This document shows, piece by piece, positions 16,592 to 22,525 of a DNA stretch of 31,575 bases. The stretch is from Candidatus Magasanikiibacteriota bacterium (GTDB taxonomy: Bacteria > Patescibacteriota > Patescibacteriia > Magasanikbacterales > UBA922), in assembly GCA_012800155.1 (NCBI GenBank), contig JAAZJX010000009.1, positions 1 to 31,575 on the forward strand, in the 5' to 3' direction. How positions within the stretch are numbered: the first letter of the stretch is position 1; each line of letters begins with the position of its first letter. The translations under genes and the position numbers were made by a program. The notes beneath the pieces are model-generated. The model did no database searches. It was given only the letters and a program-made list of their open reading frames with translations, and had not been told where the DNA came from.

Positions 16592-17848
16592 ATGTATCAA
16601 AAATATCAATTGAAAAATAAAGCTACTCTTTTTTTAGTTCCGCTTAATGATACAAAATCTATTACAACTTTAGTAATGTATCCAGTTGGTTCTCGTTATG
16701 AAAGTGAAAAAATGTCAGGAGTATCACATTTTATAGAACATATGATGTTTAAAGGGACTAAGAAACGCCCCAATACTCTTACTTTAACAAGAGAGATTGA
16801 TCGATTAGGTGCTGAATATAATGCTTTTACTGGTAAAGAATATACAGGTTATTATATCAAAGCAGATGCAAAATATTTGTCTACAAGTTTAGATATTTTG
16901 TCTGATATGCTTTTTAATTCCAAATTTGATGAAAGAGAAATTCAAAAAGAAAAAGGTGTGATTGTTGAAGAAATTCGTATGTATAATGATAATCCACTTA
17001 TGAATATTGGAAATATTTTTGAAGAAGTTTTGTTTGTTGGTGAACTTAGTAGAGATATTGCTGGTACAGAAAAACATGTTTTAAGTTATAAAAGAAAAGA
17101 TATTTTGGATTATCGTGATAAATATTATAGTCCAAATAATATGACTATTGTTTTAGCAGGAAATATTGATGAAAAAACAAAAGGTTTGGTAGAAAAATAT
17201 TTTGGAATAATAAAAAATAATAAAAAATTAAATAAAAATTTTGTTTCAGGTAAGTTTGCTGAAAGTAAAAAAATTAAAAGAATAAAAATTCAAAATAAAA
17301 AAACTGATCAAGCGCAAATGATGCTTGGTTTTCCGGGTTTTGCTTATAATGCTAAAGAAAATTCTATTTTAACTGTTTTAAATACTATTCTTGGTGGTTC
17401 CATGAGTTCTCGTTTATTTATTCAAATTAGAGAAAGACGAGGCTTAGCCTATATGGTGCGTAGTGGAGCGGTTAATTTTCGTGATATAGGTTATATTTAT
17501 ATTCGTGCTGGGTTAGAAGTAAAAAATATTAACAAAGCTATTGAAGTGATAAAAACAGAAATTAAAAAAATTATCAAAAATGGAGTTAGTAAAAAAGAAT
17601 TAGCTGATGCTAAGACACATATTAGAGGAAGTTTAACATTATCATTAGAAGATTCTAGCGCTCAGGCTAATTGGATAGCCAAAGAAGCTTTGTTTATGGA
17701 TGAAATAAAAGTTCCAGAAGATAGATTGTTAGAAATAGAAAAAGTTACTAATGAAGAAATAAAAAATTTAGCTAAAAAAGTATTTAAATTTGATCAAATG
17801 CGTGTAGCAATTATTGGAGATGTTGAAGAAAAAAATATTAAATTTTAA
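16592..17848 (+). CDS. M16 family zinc peptidase (processing protease-like)
   Basis: 418 residues, the length of a single-chain bacterial M16B processing-protease homologue (two M16 halves). The inverted zinc motif HFIEH (H46, E49, H50) is followed about 76 residues later by the metal-ligand Glu in VEE (E126/E127). The C-terminal half carries the RRGLAY segment that contributes to substrate binding. It starts 6 bp after the small coiled-coil gene. No signal peptide is visible, so a cytoplasmic role in degrading small peptides is likely. The C-terminus overlaps an upstream in-frame start of tpiA, but the true tpiA start lies beyond the stop. Confidence 0.93.
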   Translation: MYQKYQLKNKATLFLVPLNDTKSITTLVMYPVGSRYESEKMSGVSHFIEHMMFKGTKKRPNTLTLTREIDRLGAEYNAFTGKEYTGYYIKADAKYLSTSLDILSDMLFNSKFDEREIQKEKGVIVEEIRMYNDNPLMNIGNIFEEVLFVGELSRDIAGTEKHVLSYKRKDILDYRDKYYSPNNMTIVLAGNIDEKTKGLVEKYFGIIKNNKKLNKNFVSGKFAESKKIKRIKIQNKKTDQAQMMLGFPGFAYNAKENSILTVLNTILGGSMSSRLFIQIRERRGLAYMVRSGAVNFRDIGYIYIRAGLEVKNINKAIEVIKTEIKKIIKNGVSKKELADAKTHIRGSLTLSLEDSSAQANWIAKEALFMDEIKVPEDRLLEIEKVTNEEIKNLAKKVFKFDQMRVAIIGDVEEKNIKF

Positions 17849-17888
17849 ATTTAATTCCTGTAATAGCAGGAATAATAATTATAATTAT

Positions 17889-18629
17889 ATGAAATATATC
17901 TTTGGAAATTGGAAAATGTATTTAGATTTTGATGAATCAAATATTTTGGCTAATGCTTTATTACAAGAAAAATTTGATGAAAATAATCTTAAATTAGCTA
18001 TTTTTCCTTCAGCTTTAGCTATTCGAGAAGTAATAATGGCAATGGAAAATTCTGCTTTTTCAGTAGGTGCGCAAAATGTTAGTTGGGTAGAGAAAGGTGG
18101 TTATACTGGAGCAATTTCAGCTCAAATGTTTTTAAATGTTGGTTCAGAATATGCTTTGGTTGGACATTCAGAAAGACGCCATATTTTTGGTGAGACTGAT
18201 GAAGATGTTAGAAAAAAATTACAAGCTTGTTTGGAAATTGGTTTAACTCCAGTTTTATGTATTGGAGAAAAAAAAGAAGAAAAAGATTCTGGATTGCGTA
18301 ATACTTGTTTACAAAGACAATTAGCTGTTTTAGCTGGTTTAGATTTAAAAAATAAAGAAATTTTAATTGCTTATGAGCCAGTTTGGGCAATTGGTACTGG
18401 CAATGCTTGTGATCCAGTTGAAGCTGAACAAGTTCATCATTGGATAAAAGAAGAATTAAAAAAATATTCTGGTCAAGAAATTCCTATTCTTTATGGAGGT
18501 AGCGTAAAAGCAGAAAATGTGATATCATATGTTTCACTACCAGCTATTGATGGTGTATTGGTAGGTGGCGCTTCTGCAAAATTTGAAACTTTTGTGTCTA
18601 TTATAAAAAAGGTAGAAGAAATAATTTAA
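17889..18629 (+). CDS. tpiA: Triosephosphate isomerase
   Basis: 246 residues from the ATG at 17889. An earlier in-frame ATG at 17814 would add 25 unconserved residues inside the M16 gene, whereas 17889 gives MKYIFGNWKM, the canonical N-terminus. Catalytic residues are Lys9, His93 (in VGHSERR) and Glu163 (in YEPVWAIGTG); the phosphate-binding GGSVKAEN and GVLVGGAS segments follow. The enzyme interconverts dihydroxyacetone phosphate and glyceraldehyde 3-phosphate in glycolysis. Between the M16 stop and this ATG lies a small hairpin (ATTCCTG at 17854, CAGGAAT at 17867) without a T-run, possibly a processing or pausing element. Confidence 0.97.
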   Translation: MKYIFGNWKMYLDFDESNILANALLQEKFDENNLKLAIFPSALAIREVIMAMENSAFSVGAQNVSWVEKGGYTGAISAQMFLNVGSEYALVGHSERRHIFGETDEDVRKKLQACLEIGLTPVLCIGEKKEEKDSGLRNTCLQRQLAVLAGLDLKNKEILIAYEPVWAIGTGNACDPVEAEQVHHWIKEELKKYSGQEIPILYGGSVKAENVISYVSLPAIDGVLVGGASAKFETFVSIIKKVEEII

Positions 18630-18631
18630 TT

Positions 18632-19531
18632 ATGTTCAATTTAATTCCTTTTATTTTGGTTTTACTATCATTAGGGGTAATGATAGGAGTTATAGTGCGT
18701 AAATTTCCTCAACTCAGTTTGTTAGATGTTGATTCTATTCCAGAAGTGAAGATTGAAAAACAAAAAGATGTTTATTTACGAAGACGAGCAGAAGAAAATG
18801 TTAAAAAAACGGCTGAAAATACAAAAAAAATAATTACACCTTTGATAAAAATTTGGAAGAATTTACAACTTAGTTTTCGTAAATATGTTGGTAAGATAAA
18901 AAATATTGTTTTAGAACATGAACAAAAGAAAAAAGAAGAAAGTTACGAAAGTCCTAGAGAAAAACAATTAGATATTGAAGCTTTGCTCGGAGAAGCCTCT
19001 CGTTTTATAGAAGAAGAAGATTTTGAAAAAGCTGAGGAGAAATTTATTTCAGCTATTCGGTTGGATGCCAAAAATGAAGAAGCTTATTTTGGTTTAGGAT
19101 CTTTATATTTATCACAAAAACAATATAATGAAGCAGAAGAGAGTTTACAGTTTTTATATAAAATAAATCCAAATAATAATAAATGTTTATATAAATTAGC
19201 TGAACTTTATGAAGAAAAAGGAGATAAAAATAAAGCAGTTGAATTTTATGAAAAAAGTTTATTAGAAGATGATTCACAATTAAAATTATTTATTAAAATT
19301 GCTGATTTACTTTTGGATTTAGGAGAAAAAGAATCTTCTTTGGAAGCTGTGCGTCAAGCTGTAAAAGCTGAACCAGAAAATCCTAAATATCTTGACAAGA
19401 TGATAGAGATTAGTGTATTATGTAGTAACAAAAAGTTGGCCAATGAAGCATATCAGAAATTAAGAATGGTTAATCCAGATAATCAAAAACTTTCAGATTT
19501 TAAAATTAGAATTGATTCTTTAGAAGATTAA
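18632..19531 (+). CDS. Membrane-anchored TPR-repeat protein
   Basis: 299 residues. An N-terminal transmembrane helix (about 3-24) is followed by a basic, helical, charged stalk (residues 40-110) and then about five tetratricopeptide repeats from about 113 to 285; the clearest are around EDFEKAEEKFISAIRLDAKN, YNEAEESLQFLYKINPNN and KAVEFYEKSLLED. TPR domains bind other proteins, and the anchor would place this scaffold at the inner membrane, most likely facing the cytoplasm given the positive stalk. The start is 2 bp after tpiA. No specific function can be assigned. Confidence 0.82.
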   Translation: MFNLIPFILVLLSLGVMIGVIVRKFPQLSLLDVDSIPEVKIEKQKDVYLRRRAEENVKKTAENTKKIITPLIKIWKNLQLSFRKYVGKIKNIVLEHEQKKKEESYESPREKQLDIEALLGEASRFIEEEDFEKAEEKFISAIRLDAKNEEAYFGLGSLYLSQKQYNEAEESLQFLYKINPNNNKCLYKLAELYEEKGDKNKAVEFYEKSLLEDDSQLKLFIKIADLLLDLGEKESSLEAVRQAVKAEPENPKYLDKMIEISVLCSNKKLANEAYQKLRMVNPDNQKLSDFKIRIDSLED

Positions 19532-19553
19532 AATATTATTTTATTTTTAGCTC

Positions 19554-19588
19554 CCGCCTTCGTCTTTCAGACTCCGTCGGGCAGGCAG
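19554..19588 (+). repeat. GC-rich dispersed repeat, copy 1
   Basis: Starts CCGCCTTCG and ends CGTCGGGCAGGCAG, strikingly GC-rich in an AT-rich genome. The reverse complement of 31457-31489 reads CCGCCTTCGCTGAAG...ACAGGCAAG and aligns over its whole length with differences in the middle, so both are members of one dispersed family. GTCT/AGAC inside it can form a small hairpin with a TTC loop. Confidence 0.6.
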
Positions 19589-19611
19589 TCTTGGATAGAG
19601 TAACAGTTTTG

Positions 19612-19641
19612 TCAGCCTATGGCTGATCACCCAAAGGGTGA
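19612..19641 (+). repeat. 30-nt double-hairpin insert (element A)
   Basis: Two adjacent 15-nt hairpins: TCAGCC-TAT-GGCTGA (19612-19626) and TCACCC-AAA-GGGTGA (19627-19641), each a perfect 6-bp stem with a 3-nt loop and no spacer. It splits a copy of the tRNA-Thr anticodon loop between TTTTG and TAAAC; removing it restores the tRNA sequence AACAGTTTTGTAAACTGTGG. One base of ambiguity exists at the edges because both flanks start with T. Confidence 0.75.
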
Positions 19642-19678
19642 TAAACTGTGGTAGAACTTTAAAATAAAAATATATTAT

Positions 19679-19751
19679 GCCGCCTTAGCTCAGTTGGTAG
19701 AGCAACAGTTTTGTAAACTGTGGGTCCTGGGTTCGAATCCCTGAGGCGGCT
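19679..19751 (+). tRNA. tRNA-Thr (UGU)
   Basis: 73 nt folding into a full cloverleaf: acceptor GCCGCCT/AGGCGGC, D-arm GCTC/GAGC, anticodon stem ACAGT/ACTGT with loop TTTGTAA (anticodon TGT), T-arm CTGGG/CCCTG with loop TTCGAAT, discriminator T. CCA is not encoded. No convincing promoter lies just upstream, so it may be read from the TPR-gene transcript. Confidence 0.95.
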
Positions 19752-19779
19752 CTCTAAAATAAAAACTAATAAATATAAT

Positions 19780-19861
19780 GGGTAGATTCCCGAGCGGTCA
19801 AAGGGGACAGACTGTAAATCTGTTGGCTCAGCCTTCGAAGGTTCGAATCCTTCTCTGCCCA
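19780..19861 (+). tRNA. tRNA-Tyr (GUA)
   Basis: 82 nt with the long variable arm of class II tRNAs. Acceptor GGGTAGA/TCTGCCC (one G-T pair), anticodon stem ACAGA/TCTGT with loop CTGTAAA (anticodon GTA), T-stem GAAGG/CCTTC, discriminator A. It lies 28 bp after tRNA-Thr, the same order as in the Thr-Tyr tRNA clusters of many bacteria. CCA is not encoded. Confidence 0.95.
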
Positions 19862-19900
19862 CTAAACTAATTAAAAAGTTTTTTAATAAAATTTATAACA

Positions 19901-19961
19901 GGTTCTGGGCCCAAGGCCCACCCGCCTTGGGCGGGGAATCCTTCTCTGCCCACTAAACTAA
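19901..19961 (+). pseudogene. Partial tRNA-Tyr 3' copy interrupted by a 30-nt insert
   Basis: GGTTC (19901-19905) and a 26-nt stretch (19936-19961, beginning GAATCCTTCTCTGCCC) repeat exactly the T-arm, the 3' acceptor strand and the following flank of the intact tRNA-Tyr, with a 30-nt double hairpin between them. The A/T-rich terminator-like flank is also partly repeated. Only the 3' end is present, so no tRNA can be made. Confidence 0.75.
19906..19935 (+). repeat. 30-nt double-hairpin insert (element B)
   Basis: Two adjacent 15-nt hairpins: TGGGCC-CAA-GGCCCA (19906-19920) and CCCGCC-TTG-GGCGGG (19921-19935), each with a perfect 6-bp stem and a 3-nt loop. It splits the T-loop of the tRNA-Tyr copy between GGTTC and GAATCC. 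The architecture and length equal element A, but the sequence is unrelated. Confidence 0.8.
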
Positions 19962-19981
19962 CTATAAAAGTTAGTTTTTTT
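19955..19981 (+). terminator. Terminator after the tRNA-Tyr region
   Basis: AAACTAAC (19955-19962) pairs with GTTAGTTT (19970-19977) around a 7-nt loop, then continues into T residues. It overlaps the end of the partial tRNA-Tyr copy and would end the Thr-Tyr tRNA transcript. Confidence 0.7.
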
Positions 19982-19983
19982 AA

Positions 19984-20038
19984 TAAAATAAAAAACCTCC
20001 TTTTTTAAACCTAGAAAATAAGTTAAATAAAGGAGGTT
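19984..20038 (-). terminator. Strong terminator for a minus-strand transcript
   Basis: AACCTCCTTT (19994-20003) pairs with AAAGGAGGTT (20029-20038), and after a T-T mismatch TTAAAC pairs with GTTAAA, leaving an 11-nt loop. Read on the minus strand the hairpin is followed by TTTTTATTTTATT, so it terminates transcription arriving from the mini-gene at 20352. Confidence 0.75.
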
Positions 20039-20073
20039 CCAGGGACAGACACATTTTATAGCATCTGCCCTGG
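20039..20073 (-). other. Stem-loop in the minus-strand 3' untranslated region
   Basis: CCAGGG-A-CAGA (20039-20049) pairs with TCTGCCCTGG (20064-20073) with one bulged A and a 14-nt loop. It lies between the mini-gene stop and the terminator, so the minus-strand RNA has a structured tail, possibly a stable RNA end. Function unknown. Confidence 0.5.
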
Positions 20074-20113
20074 AGGTGAAATCAGTGTTATTATTGTCCA
20101 ATTAATTAGAGTT

Positions 20114-20135
20114 AAGCTTATTCAGGGATAAGCTT
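20114..20135 (-). other. Inverted repeat at the mini-gene stop codon
   Basis: AAGCTTAT (20114-20121) and ATAAGCTT (20128-20135) form an 8-bp stem with a 6-nt loop overlapping the TAA. No T-run follows on the minus strand, so it is not a complete terminator. Confidence 0.5.
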
Positions 20136-20352
20136 ATTTATCTAAAAGAGCTTTTCTGATGCAATCAAACACTTTTTTTCTGAGTTCTGTTAATTCTTCT
20201 GTCCTCTTATCATCGTTTGTGGGCAGAAAAGGACCACAGATGTTTATTCTTTTTCTCCTCATTGCATCTGGAAGTCATGGAGCTTCCGGGACTTCTTCTG
20301 CTACGCGTTTAATCAAATCCTCAGGATAATGAACTTTATCACATCTTATCAT
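20134..20352 (-). pseudogene. Mini-gene of unknown function with an in-frame TGA
   Basis: Read on the minus strand: a strong ribosome site GGAGG (20367-20363), 10 nt, ATG (20352), 25 sense codons (MIRCDKVHYPEDLIKRVAEE...), TGA at 20277-20275, then 46 further sense codons in the same frame (LPDAMRRKRINICGPFLPTN ... FDCIRKALLDK) to TAA. Both sides of the TGA look like one charged helical protein of about 72 residues. Composition is less AT-rich than in the surroundings. A G-to-T change of GGA (Gly) would explain the TGA, making this a recent pseudogene; selenocysteine, readthrough or a sequence error are less likely alternatives. It has a consensus promoter and a terminator of its own. I do not recognise the family. 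Confidence 0.6.
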
Positions 20353-20395
20353 AAAACATCTTCCTCCAACAATTAACAACATTGATTTCAAATAA

Positions 20396-20424
20396 ATATT
20401 AAAGGATTATTGATATTTTGTCAA
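20396..20424 (-). promoter_or_regulatory. Consensus promoter for the minus-strand mini-gene
   Basis: On the minus strand: TTGACA (20424-20419), 17-nt spacer, TAATAT (20401-20396). Transcription would start near 20389, giving a roughly 37-nt leader that contains the Shine-Dalgarno site. It lies back to back with the probable mutM promoter (TATAAT at 20450-20455, weak -35). Confidence 0.75.
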
Positions 20425-20479
20425 TATTTGTGTTTGTTTGAGAAGTTGTTATAATATAAAATATTTATTGATAATTTTT

Positions 20480-21337
20480 ATGCCAGAACTTCCAGAAGTA
20501 GAAACAATTAAACAAGATTTAAAAGAAAGAATAGTTAATAAACAAATAACTAGTGTTTTATTGTCTAAAAAAGCTATTATTAAAAATAAACGGATTGATT
20601 TTATTAAAGAGATAAAAAATAATAAATTTACAGATATTCTTAGAATAGGCAAGTTGATCATTTTTGTTTTAGCTTCCAAGAAATATATGTTAGTACATTT
20701 GAAAATGACTGGTCAGTTAATTTATCAACAAGGCAAAGATATTATAGCTGGAGGACATCCTGAGCCTGATTTAGAAAAATTACCTAATAAGTTTACTAGA
20801 ATTATTTTTGAATTTAAAAATGGTTCTAAATTATATTTTAATGACATTCGTCGTTTTGGTTATATGCAAATAGTTGATGAAGTTGGTTTGAATGAAATAA
20901 AAAATAAATTTGGTTTGGAACCTATTGATAAAAAATTTACTTTTGAATATTTTCAGAAAATTTTTGAAAATAAAAATAAATCTATTAAAGTAGCGTTGAT
21001 GGATCAAGATAAAATTGCTGGAATTGGTAATATTTATGCTAGTGAAATTTGTTTTGAAGCTAAAATAAAACCTGCTCGTAAGGCTAAAAATCTTTCAATT
21101 AAAGAATTAAAAGCTCTTTATTTAGCAAGTAAAAAAGTTTTACAAGTAGCAATAAAAAATCGAGGAACTACTTTTAGTGATTATGTAGATGCAACTGGAC
21201 ATGCTGGTTATAATATAAGTTTTTTAAAAGTTTATGATCGTAAAGGTATGAAATGCAAAAGAAGAGACGGGGGAATAATAAATAAAATAATTTTAGGTGG
21301 TAGAGGAAGTTTCTATTGTCCTAAGTGCCAAAAATAA
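20480..21337 (+). CDS. mutM: Formamidopyrimidine-DNA glycosylase (MutM/Fpg), one zinc ligand replaced
   Basis: 285 residues from the ATG at 20480. An upstream in-frame start at 20438 is rejected because the family needs Pro2 as the catalytic nucleophile, and 20480 gives MPELPEVETI with P2 and E3. Other landmarks are a Lys near 58 (RIGKLII) and HLKMTG, followed by an H2TH region (QDKIAGIGNIYASEI). The C-terminal zinc finger reads C259-K-R-R262...C280-P-K-C283: the second of four cysteine ligands is Arg. The DNA-binding GGRGSFYC hairpin is retained. The enzyme excises oxidised purines such as 8-oxoguanine. A TATAAT at 20450-20455 is the likely -10 box. Confidence 0.94.
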   Translation: MPELPEVETIKQDLKERIVNKQITSVLLSKKAIIKNKRIDFIKEIKNNKFTDILRIGKLIIFVLASKKYMLVHLKMTGQLIYQQGKDIIAGGHPEPDLEKLPNKFTRIIFEFKNGSKLYFNDIRRFGYMQIVDEVGLNEIKNKFGLEPIDKKFTFEYFQKIFENKNKSIKVALMDQDKIAGIGNIYASEICFEAKIKPARKAKNLSIKELKALYLASKKVLQVAIKNRGTTFSDYVDATGHAGYNISFLKVYDRKGMKCKRRDGGIINKIILGGRGSFYCPKCQK

Positions 21338-21344
21338 TTTATTA

Positions 21345-21373
21345 TTGACATAAAATATTGATTATTGTATAAT
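21345..21373 (+). promoter_or_regulatory. Perfect consensus promoter for tRNA-Thr (GGU)
   Basis: TTGACA (21345-21350), 17-nt spacer, TATAAT (21368-21373), 37 nt before the tRNA 5' end. Both hexamers match the sigma70 consensus exactly. Confidence 0.88.
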
Positions 21374-21410
21374 TTTGATGTTTTTTATTGTAATTTTTTT
21401 TTAAAATTTT

Positions 21411-21483
21411 GCCGTCGTAGCTCAGTTGGTAGAGCGCATCCATGGTAAGGATGAGGTCACCGGTTCAATCCCGGTCGACGGCT
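21411..21483 (+). tRNA. tRNA-Thr (GGU)
   Basis: 73 nt, full cloverleaf: acceptor GCCGTCG/CGACGGC, D-arm GCTC/GAGC, anticodon stem CATCC/GGATG with loop ATGGTAA (anticodon GGT), T-arm ACCGG/CCGGT with loop TTCAATC, discriminator T. CCA is not encoded. It has its own promoter and terminator. Confidence 0.95.
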
Positions 21484-21488
21484 CTAAT

Positions 21489-21521
21489 AAAAACTTATTG
21501 TTGTAAAAGCAGTAAGTTTTT
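21489..21521 (+). terminator. Terminator after tRNA-Thr (GGU)
   Basis: AAAAACTTA (21489-21497) plus TTG pairs with CAG plus TAAGTTTTT (21513-21521), a 12-bp stem with one G-T pair and a 9-nt loop, ending in T residues. Confidence 0.8.
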
Positions 21522-21572
21522 ATGTTATAGATAAGTAAAATATAGATTTATAGTTTGATGATTGACTTGTTC

Positions 21573-21600
21573 TTGACAAAAAATTAATTTTTGTTATATT
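21573..21600 (+). promoter_or_regulatory. Promoter of the paralogue pair
   Basis: TTGACA (21573-21578), 16-nt spacer, TATATT (21595-21600). It precedes a structured leader of about 140 nt and the two paralogous genes. No terminator lies between the genes, so it probably serves both. Confidence 0.7.
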
Positions 21601-21606
21601 ATTTTA

Positions 21607-21748
21607 ATATGTTCTTTAAAAATTGTCCTTGTCTTCTTTTTATTTATTTAAATTAAAATAAGCAAAAAGAAGATTGGGACATAAAATTGTTTCCCAGATT
21701 CCTCTTAACTAAGGTGGTTAGGAGTTTTATTTTAAAAGGAGGTAGATT
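21607..21748 (+). promoter_or_regulatory. Structured 5' leader with attenuator-like hairpin
   Basis: CTTCTTTTT (21633-21641) pairs with AAAAAGAAG (21664-21672), and TGTCC (21624) can close it with GGACA (21677). TGGGA (21675-21679) can alternatively pair with TCCCA (21692-21696). CTCTTAAC (21702-21709) then pairs with GTTAGGAG (21717-21724) and runs into TTTTATTTT, like an intrinsic terminator, just before the Shine-Dalgarno AAAGGAGG. The overlapping pairings suggest attenuation, but no ligand or leader peptide can be named. Confidence 0.45.
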
Positions 21749-22480
21749 ATGGATACTGAAAGTCGTGTTGCTTTGGCTAGTGAAATAATATTGTTTTTGA
21801 AAGAATTGTCTAATAAGGAATTACTTTTTTTGGTGGACAATTTACAGGAGGTAAAAGATTACATTACTCGTCGTATTGCCGAAATTGATAGAAACACATT
21901 CGTAACACCTTTATCAGATAAAGAGGTGATGAATCAGTTTCCGCAGTTTGCGGATCGTCTGGCGCCTTGGCGAAAACTGGCGAGTTCGTTGGATTATTAC
22001 GGTCCGGTGGTATGGCTTGTCAAGGAGGGTTTTAACCTGAAGAAATACTCCCTGTTTGTTGGTCCGTGTACCATGAGTTTAGATTACCTGAAGGACTGGG
22101 ATTTTAAAGATATTCCTACCTCGAATATGTTGGTTTTTTGGGTGCCTAGGTTGGCACCTGATAGTACAAGCAAGACTGTGGCGAAGAGGGAACAATACCG
22201 TAATAAACTGCGGGCGTATTATGATATGCCTGAGAATCACTGCGATCGTTTTGGTTCTATTGCTTTGCTGGTCGCTCTTATTCTGGCGCATTTTAAGCGC
22301 ACAGGCGAGCGAGTGCCACTAAAAGGATTTTTTGTGTTGTCGGATACTTTGACCACAAAAGGTTATCGCTTTTTTTGTGGCGGCTATAGTTTGTGGATTG
22401 GTCTTCTTCGTTGTTCAGACGGGTTGACCAAAAATGATGATGACGTTGGCTTTTTCCTTCTAGGTGTGGAAGAAATTTAA
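21749..22480 (+). CDS. Uncharacterised protein, paralogue 1
   Basis: 243 residues. A strong ribosome site (AAAGGAGG) lies 7 nt before the ATG, unusual in this window. No signal peptide, membrane helix or catalytic motif is recognisable. The N-terminal 45 residues are helical, followed by NTFVTPLSD, a tryptophan- and aromatic-rich core (YGPVVWLVKEGF, FVGPC, LVFWVPR), and HCDRFGS with a C-terminal VGFFLLGVEEI. It aligns along its whole length with the next gene. GC content and codon choice (ggcgcc, ctggcg) differ from the neighbours, suggesting transfer or a special expression class. I do not recognise the family; conserved Cys, His and Asp (GPC, HCDRFGS) would be the first candidates for function. 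Confidence 0.78.
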   Translation: MDTESRVALASEIILFLKELSNKELLFLVDNLQEVKDYITRRIAEIDRNTFVTPLSDKEVMNQFPQFADRLAPWRKLASSLDYYGPVVWLVKEGFNLKKYSLFVGPCTMSLDYLKDWDFKDIPTSNMLVFWVPRLAPDSTSKTVAKREQYRNKLRAYYDMPENHCDRFGSIALLVALILAHFKRTGERVPLKGFFVLSDTLTTKGYRFFCGGYSLWIGLLRCSDGLTKNDDDVGFFLLGVEEI

Positions 22481-22525
22481 ACCCAGTGGGAAAATATCTT
22501 GGGTATTTGAATGAGGAGATGAATC

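Larger units (their letters stand above)
19547..19660 (+). pseudogene. Partial tRNA-Thr copy interrupted by two GC-rich inserts
   Basis: Pieces of the neighbouring tRNA-Thr(UGU) appear in order: TTAGCTC (19547-19553), then AGT..TTGG.TAGAG (19587-19600), then AACAGTTTTG (19602-19611) and TAAACTGTGG (19642-19651). A 33-nt GC-rich segment sits where the D-loop would be (19554-19586), and a 30-nt double hairpin sits in the anticodon loop (19612-19641). The 5' acceptor strand and everything 3' of the anticodon arm are missing, so it cannot make a tRNA. It lies 18 bp upstream of the intact gene. Confidence 0.65.

Noticed and set aside
19659..19862. Open frame on the minus strand across the two tRNA genes
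   Set aside because: It overlaps tRNA-Thr and tRNA-Tyr entirely; the protein-like sequence is a by-product of the tRNA sequences.
19861..19961. Duplicated tRNA-Tyr 3' end as att sites of an integrated element
   Set aside because: Repeats of tRNA 3' ends often mark integration, but only about 40 bp lies between the tRNA and the repeat, with no integrase or cargo.
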